The translations under genes were made by a program, and so were the position numbers. From Cafeteria roenbergensis (Eukaryota > Sar > Bigyra > Bicosoecida > Cafeteriaceae), in the NCBI GenBank assembly GCA_008330645.1, contig VLTN01000034.1:186001-250000 (forward strand): a stretch of DNA of 64,000 nucleotides, in the 5' to 3' direction. This document shows positions 61,712 through 64,000 of this stretch, piece after piece (position 1 is the stretch's first letter; the number at the start of each line of letters is the position of its first letter). The notes under the pieces are model-generated. The model ran no database searches, had not been told where the DNA came from, and saw nothing but the letters and a program-made list of their open reading frames with translations.

Positions 61712-64000
61712 CTAGTCGCAAAATATGCGCCTCTGAGACGACGGCGTCTCGGCCCACGCAGCACGCGCAAGTGCCCCGCGTGGCCTGAGAGCGGCAACTG
61801 CGCCGCCCACCCGCCACCACGCCGCAGCCAAGCTCCACGCTGCGGCCCACAGAAGTGGCAGCCCTGCCGCCCATAGCCCCCCCCCTCGCGTCGCGCAGCC
61901 CGTCGTTGCACACAGCCAAACTTCCATGCAGCTTGGCCCCGAGCCGTAGAGCGCCCACAAGGAGGCTTCCGAGAGAGCTGCGCACGCCGCCCCGTTCACG
62001 TCCCACAGCGCCACAACGCAGGCCACACCAGTCAACGCGAGCCACGGGGCAGCGATGCAGCACTCCGCAGCAGCGAGCCGCCGCCGCAGCTTGAATCGAG
62101 CGTCGGCCGTCATGCCCATCGACGACCCTCCGCTGCACAGCCCTGACAGGAGGAGCCTGGCCGATCGGAGGTCGACGATGGACAGCAGCAGCGTGAGCGC
62201 GACAACGCTTGACCGGGCCTTTCTCTCCCGAACAAACCGCCACCCCAGCACACCGCCATCTGCAGCAACCAGCGATGCAGCGATTGCCAGCCCGGGAGAG
62301 CTGCCCGCGCAGAGCCAGCAGCGACAGCAGCCGTCCAAAGAGGGAGCGGAGCAGCAGCGCCCCGCCATCACGGCCCCAGTTCGGCACAGCAGCGGCATCA
62401 GCACGCCAATCAGCAACAGGGCAGCAGTCCCAGGCCGCCCCAGCACAATCACCGATGCAATTGCAGCCAGCTGGCCGACCAGCACCAGGGCAGACCCCAG
62501 GCATCCGACCACATCCGAGAGACGCGCGTGCGGCGCTGACCCGGCGTGCTCACGGTCGGCTGCCGCGCAGCCGAAGCAACACGCGCCGCACCGCCCGCCG
62601 CCAACACTCTCAGCTGCCGTCGCCCCGACAGCCGCTTCCGCGGCTCCTCTCGTCTCGCCTTCGGTTGCCCTGCTGGCGCTCCCTGGCGCAGCCGGTGCGA
62701 GGCCGTGAGGGGGCTGCTTGTCACCAGCAAACTGGTCCTGCCCTCCGCCGCTCCGCAAGCCGACTGCACCCCCTCGGCCGCCATCGCCTCCGCCAGAACC
62801 GGGCTCGCCGCTCTGGGAGCCAGCCTCCGAGCCGGAATCGCCGCTCCATGAGCCTTCGCTCTGGGACTCGAGGCTGAAGTGGCCGGGGCCAGCCGCCGCC
62901 ACTCCGCAGCTGCCACTCTCCGGCTCCGCAGTCCCCGCCGCGCGGGCCGCGCCTCCAGCTCGTCGCCCCCAGGTGTGCTGTGCCGGGTCGAATGTCGGAA
63001 GGGACACTGCGCCGCACGGGCTCACGGCGGGGCTTCCAGCCGCCCCCCTGGTCACTCGTGCGACACTGACCGTCTCCTGCCAGGTCCCCGCGCCGCCGAT
63101 GGTTCTGTCAGTCGATCCGCCTTCTTCGTGGCTGGTCGGGACGGCGGAGCTGGGCGTCGGGGCTCGCAGCTGGCTCTGACTCGACAGCGACGAGACTTGG
63201 ATTGAGCCTTCCAGCATCGTCCCGTCGGGGACGCGCCACCCGCTCCGCAGGGCTGAACGCCCGAGCGTCGCAGTCGAGGGGTTCGCGGCGGGGGTAATCA
63301 GGCCTCTCGCGGCACACCGATGCCCACAGCACCAGCAGCAGGCAGCGGCCGGAAGAACTACGCCCACGCTCCACAGCGCGGCCAGGGAACAGCCCCCGGG
63401 CGGTCTGGTGGTGGCGGTGCCTGCCAGGGGTGTCACAGCTCCGCCATCGCGACGCCGCAGCCCACCGCCTCCCCCGCTCCCCCGTGCCCGCTGCAGCCTT
63501 GAGGGGCTGCCCGCCGGCTGCAGCGCGCGCCTGGGACTGCCAGCCGTCTGAACGGGCGTGCCCGCGCAGCCAGCTCCGTCTCGCACCCCGTCGCCGCCGC
63601 CTGCGCCGCTGGAAGCTCCCCCCATGGGCTGCAGCAGCAGAGCCCCGCCCCTCTGTCTCCGCTCCACCGACTCCCACACAGAGCCGTGGGCCGCACAGTA
63701 GCTAAGCGACAACGCAACGTACGCCGCGACTGCGGCCGCAACGGGCAGCGTGAGCCACATCAGCGTCTCTTGCTTCAGGTCGCCGCACACGACTAGGGAC
63801 GGGGCGCTGGCCGCGTGAAACGGTGCCCCGGTGGGAAACGGAGGGGCCCAGCCCGACACGAGGCCGTCAGTGATGCTTCTCAGCAGGAGGACGATGGAAG
63901 GGTCTGCGCCCGCTGCGCGCTCCCCCGCCTCCCTGCGCGTCTCGCTGCCGCAGGTGTACACGGGGAACACCGTCACGCTTGCCGGCGACACCGCTGCAAG
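61712..64000 (-). CDS. Multi-TM membrane protein, C-terminal part, cut by right edge
   Basis: The frame is open from the stop at 61712 to the window edge, so about 762 residues of the C-terminal end are seen. The beginning (VTVFPVYTCGSETRR...) looks like the end of an extracellular region. TM segments follow: LMWLTLPVAAAVAAYVAL, LAALWSVGVVLPAAACCW, then a Ser/Gly-rich cytoplasmic loop of about 250 residues, and a cluster of six or more hydrophobic segments (VVGCLGSALVLVGQLAAIAS, TAALLLIGVLMPLL, LAIAASLVAADGGVLGW, SSVVALTLLLSIVDL, APWLALTGVACVVALW, GLWAAGLPLLWAAAWSLAAA). The tail is short and basic. The family is not recognised; such TM-rich ends are common in giant protist surface proteins. 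Convergent with the thioesterase gene. Confidence 0.6.
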   Translation of the reverse strand, partial: LAAVSPASVTVFPVYTCGSETRREAGERAAGADPSIVLLLRSITDGLVSGWAPPFPTGAPFHAASAPSLVVCGDLKQETLMWLTLPVAAAVAAYVALSLSYCAAHGSVWESVERRQRGGALLLQPMGGASSGAGGGDGVRDGAGCAGTPVQTAGSPRRALQPAGSPSRLQRARGSGGGGGLRRRDGGAVTPLAGTATTRPPGGCSLAALWSVGVVLPAAACCWCCGHRCAARGLITPAANPSTATLGRSALRSGWRVPDGTMLEGSIQVSSLSSQSQLRAPTPSSAVPTSHEEGGSTDRTIGGAGTWQETVSVARVTRGAAGSPAVSPCGAVSLPTFDPAQHTWGRRAGGAARAAGTAEPESGSCGVAAAGPGHFSLESQSEGSWSGDSGSEAGSQSGEPGSGGGDGGRGGAVGLRSGGGQDQFAGDKQPPHGLAPAAPGSASRATEGETRGAAEAAVGATAAESVGGGRCGACCFGCAAADREHAGSAPHARLSDVVGCLGSALVLVGQLAAIASVIVLGRPGTAALLLIGVLMPLLCRTGAVMAGRCCSAPSLDGCCRCWLCAGSSPGLAIAASLVAADGGVLGWRFVRERKARSSVVALTLLLSIVDLRSARLLLSGLCSGGSSMGMTADARFKLRRRLAAAECCIAAPWLALTGVACVVALWDVNGAACAALSEASLWALYGSGPSCMEVWLCATTGCATRGGGLWAAGLPLLWAAAWSLAAAWWRVGGAVAALRPRGALARAAWAETPSSQRRIFCD

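Overview
This window looks like nuclear DNA of a flagellated, mitochondrion-bearing protist with a compact, very GC-rich genome. Sampled coding lines of 60 bases reach about 80% GC, and long stop-free shadow frames lie on most strands. Spliceosomal introns are present; 20 could be placed with matching phase. They are 88-338 nt long, and 11 of 20 start GTGAGC; nearly all end in GCAG. Ciliary genes (CFAP57, CFAP36, an SFI1-like centrin-binding protein), mitochondrial genes (mL43, ATP23) and a tunnel-type RNA 5'-triphosphatase of the fungal/protist kind occur together with a TmcB-like PAS receptor. The mixture would suit a bicosoecid stramenopile such as Cafeteria, but that name is inference from composition and gene families, not from a search. 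I saw no tRNA, rRNA, CRISPR array, transposase or reverse transcriptase.

Layout, left to right: a divergent pair (unknown partial gene, minus; 2,066-residue TmcB-like protein, plus) at 1-7.6 kb; a Yippee zinc protein (minus) at 7.8-8.5 kb; a 3.3-kb gene-poor stretch with locally low GC; CFAP57 (plus) at 11.8-18.1 kb; a five-TM prominin/tweety-like protein (plus); a membrane-anchored penicillin-acylase-family hydrolase (minus); CFAP36 (minus) divergent from a WDR13-like WD40 protein (plus); mL43 (minus) divergent from the RNA triphosphatase (plus); an EEP-family phosphodiesterase (minus) divergent from a large unknown Ala-rich protein (plus) to 41.6 kb; an ankyrin protein and a type I-like membrane protein (both minus); a decayed second Yippee copy (plus) at about 44.8-45.2 kb; an ABCC-type ABC transporter (minus) to 52.7 kb; the SFI1-like gene (plus); a TMEM42-like protein (minus) divergent from ATP23 (plus); a hotdog thioesterase (plus); and the C-terminal part of a multi-TM protein (minus) running off the right edge.

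The genes do not form one pathway. Neighbours are mostly head-to-head or tail-to-tail. Four head-to-head pairs have only 137-186 bp between start codons, so each pair probably shares one promoter region. Three genes have ciliary or basal-body assignments, which suits a flagellate. I found no clear new multi-gene system. The strongest unusual items are the intact/decayed Yippee pair 37 kb apart, the acylase with spliced-on membrane anchor, and the low-GC gene-poor stretch.
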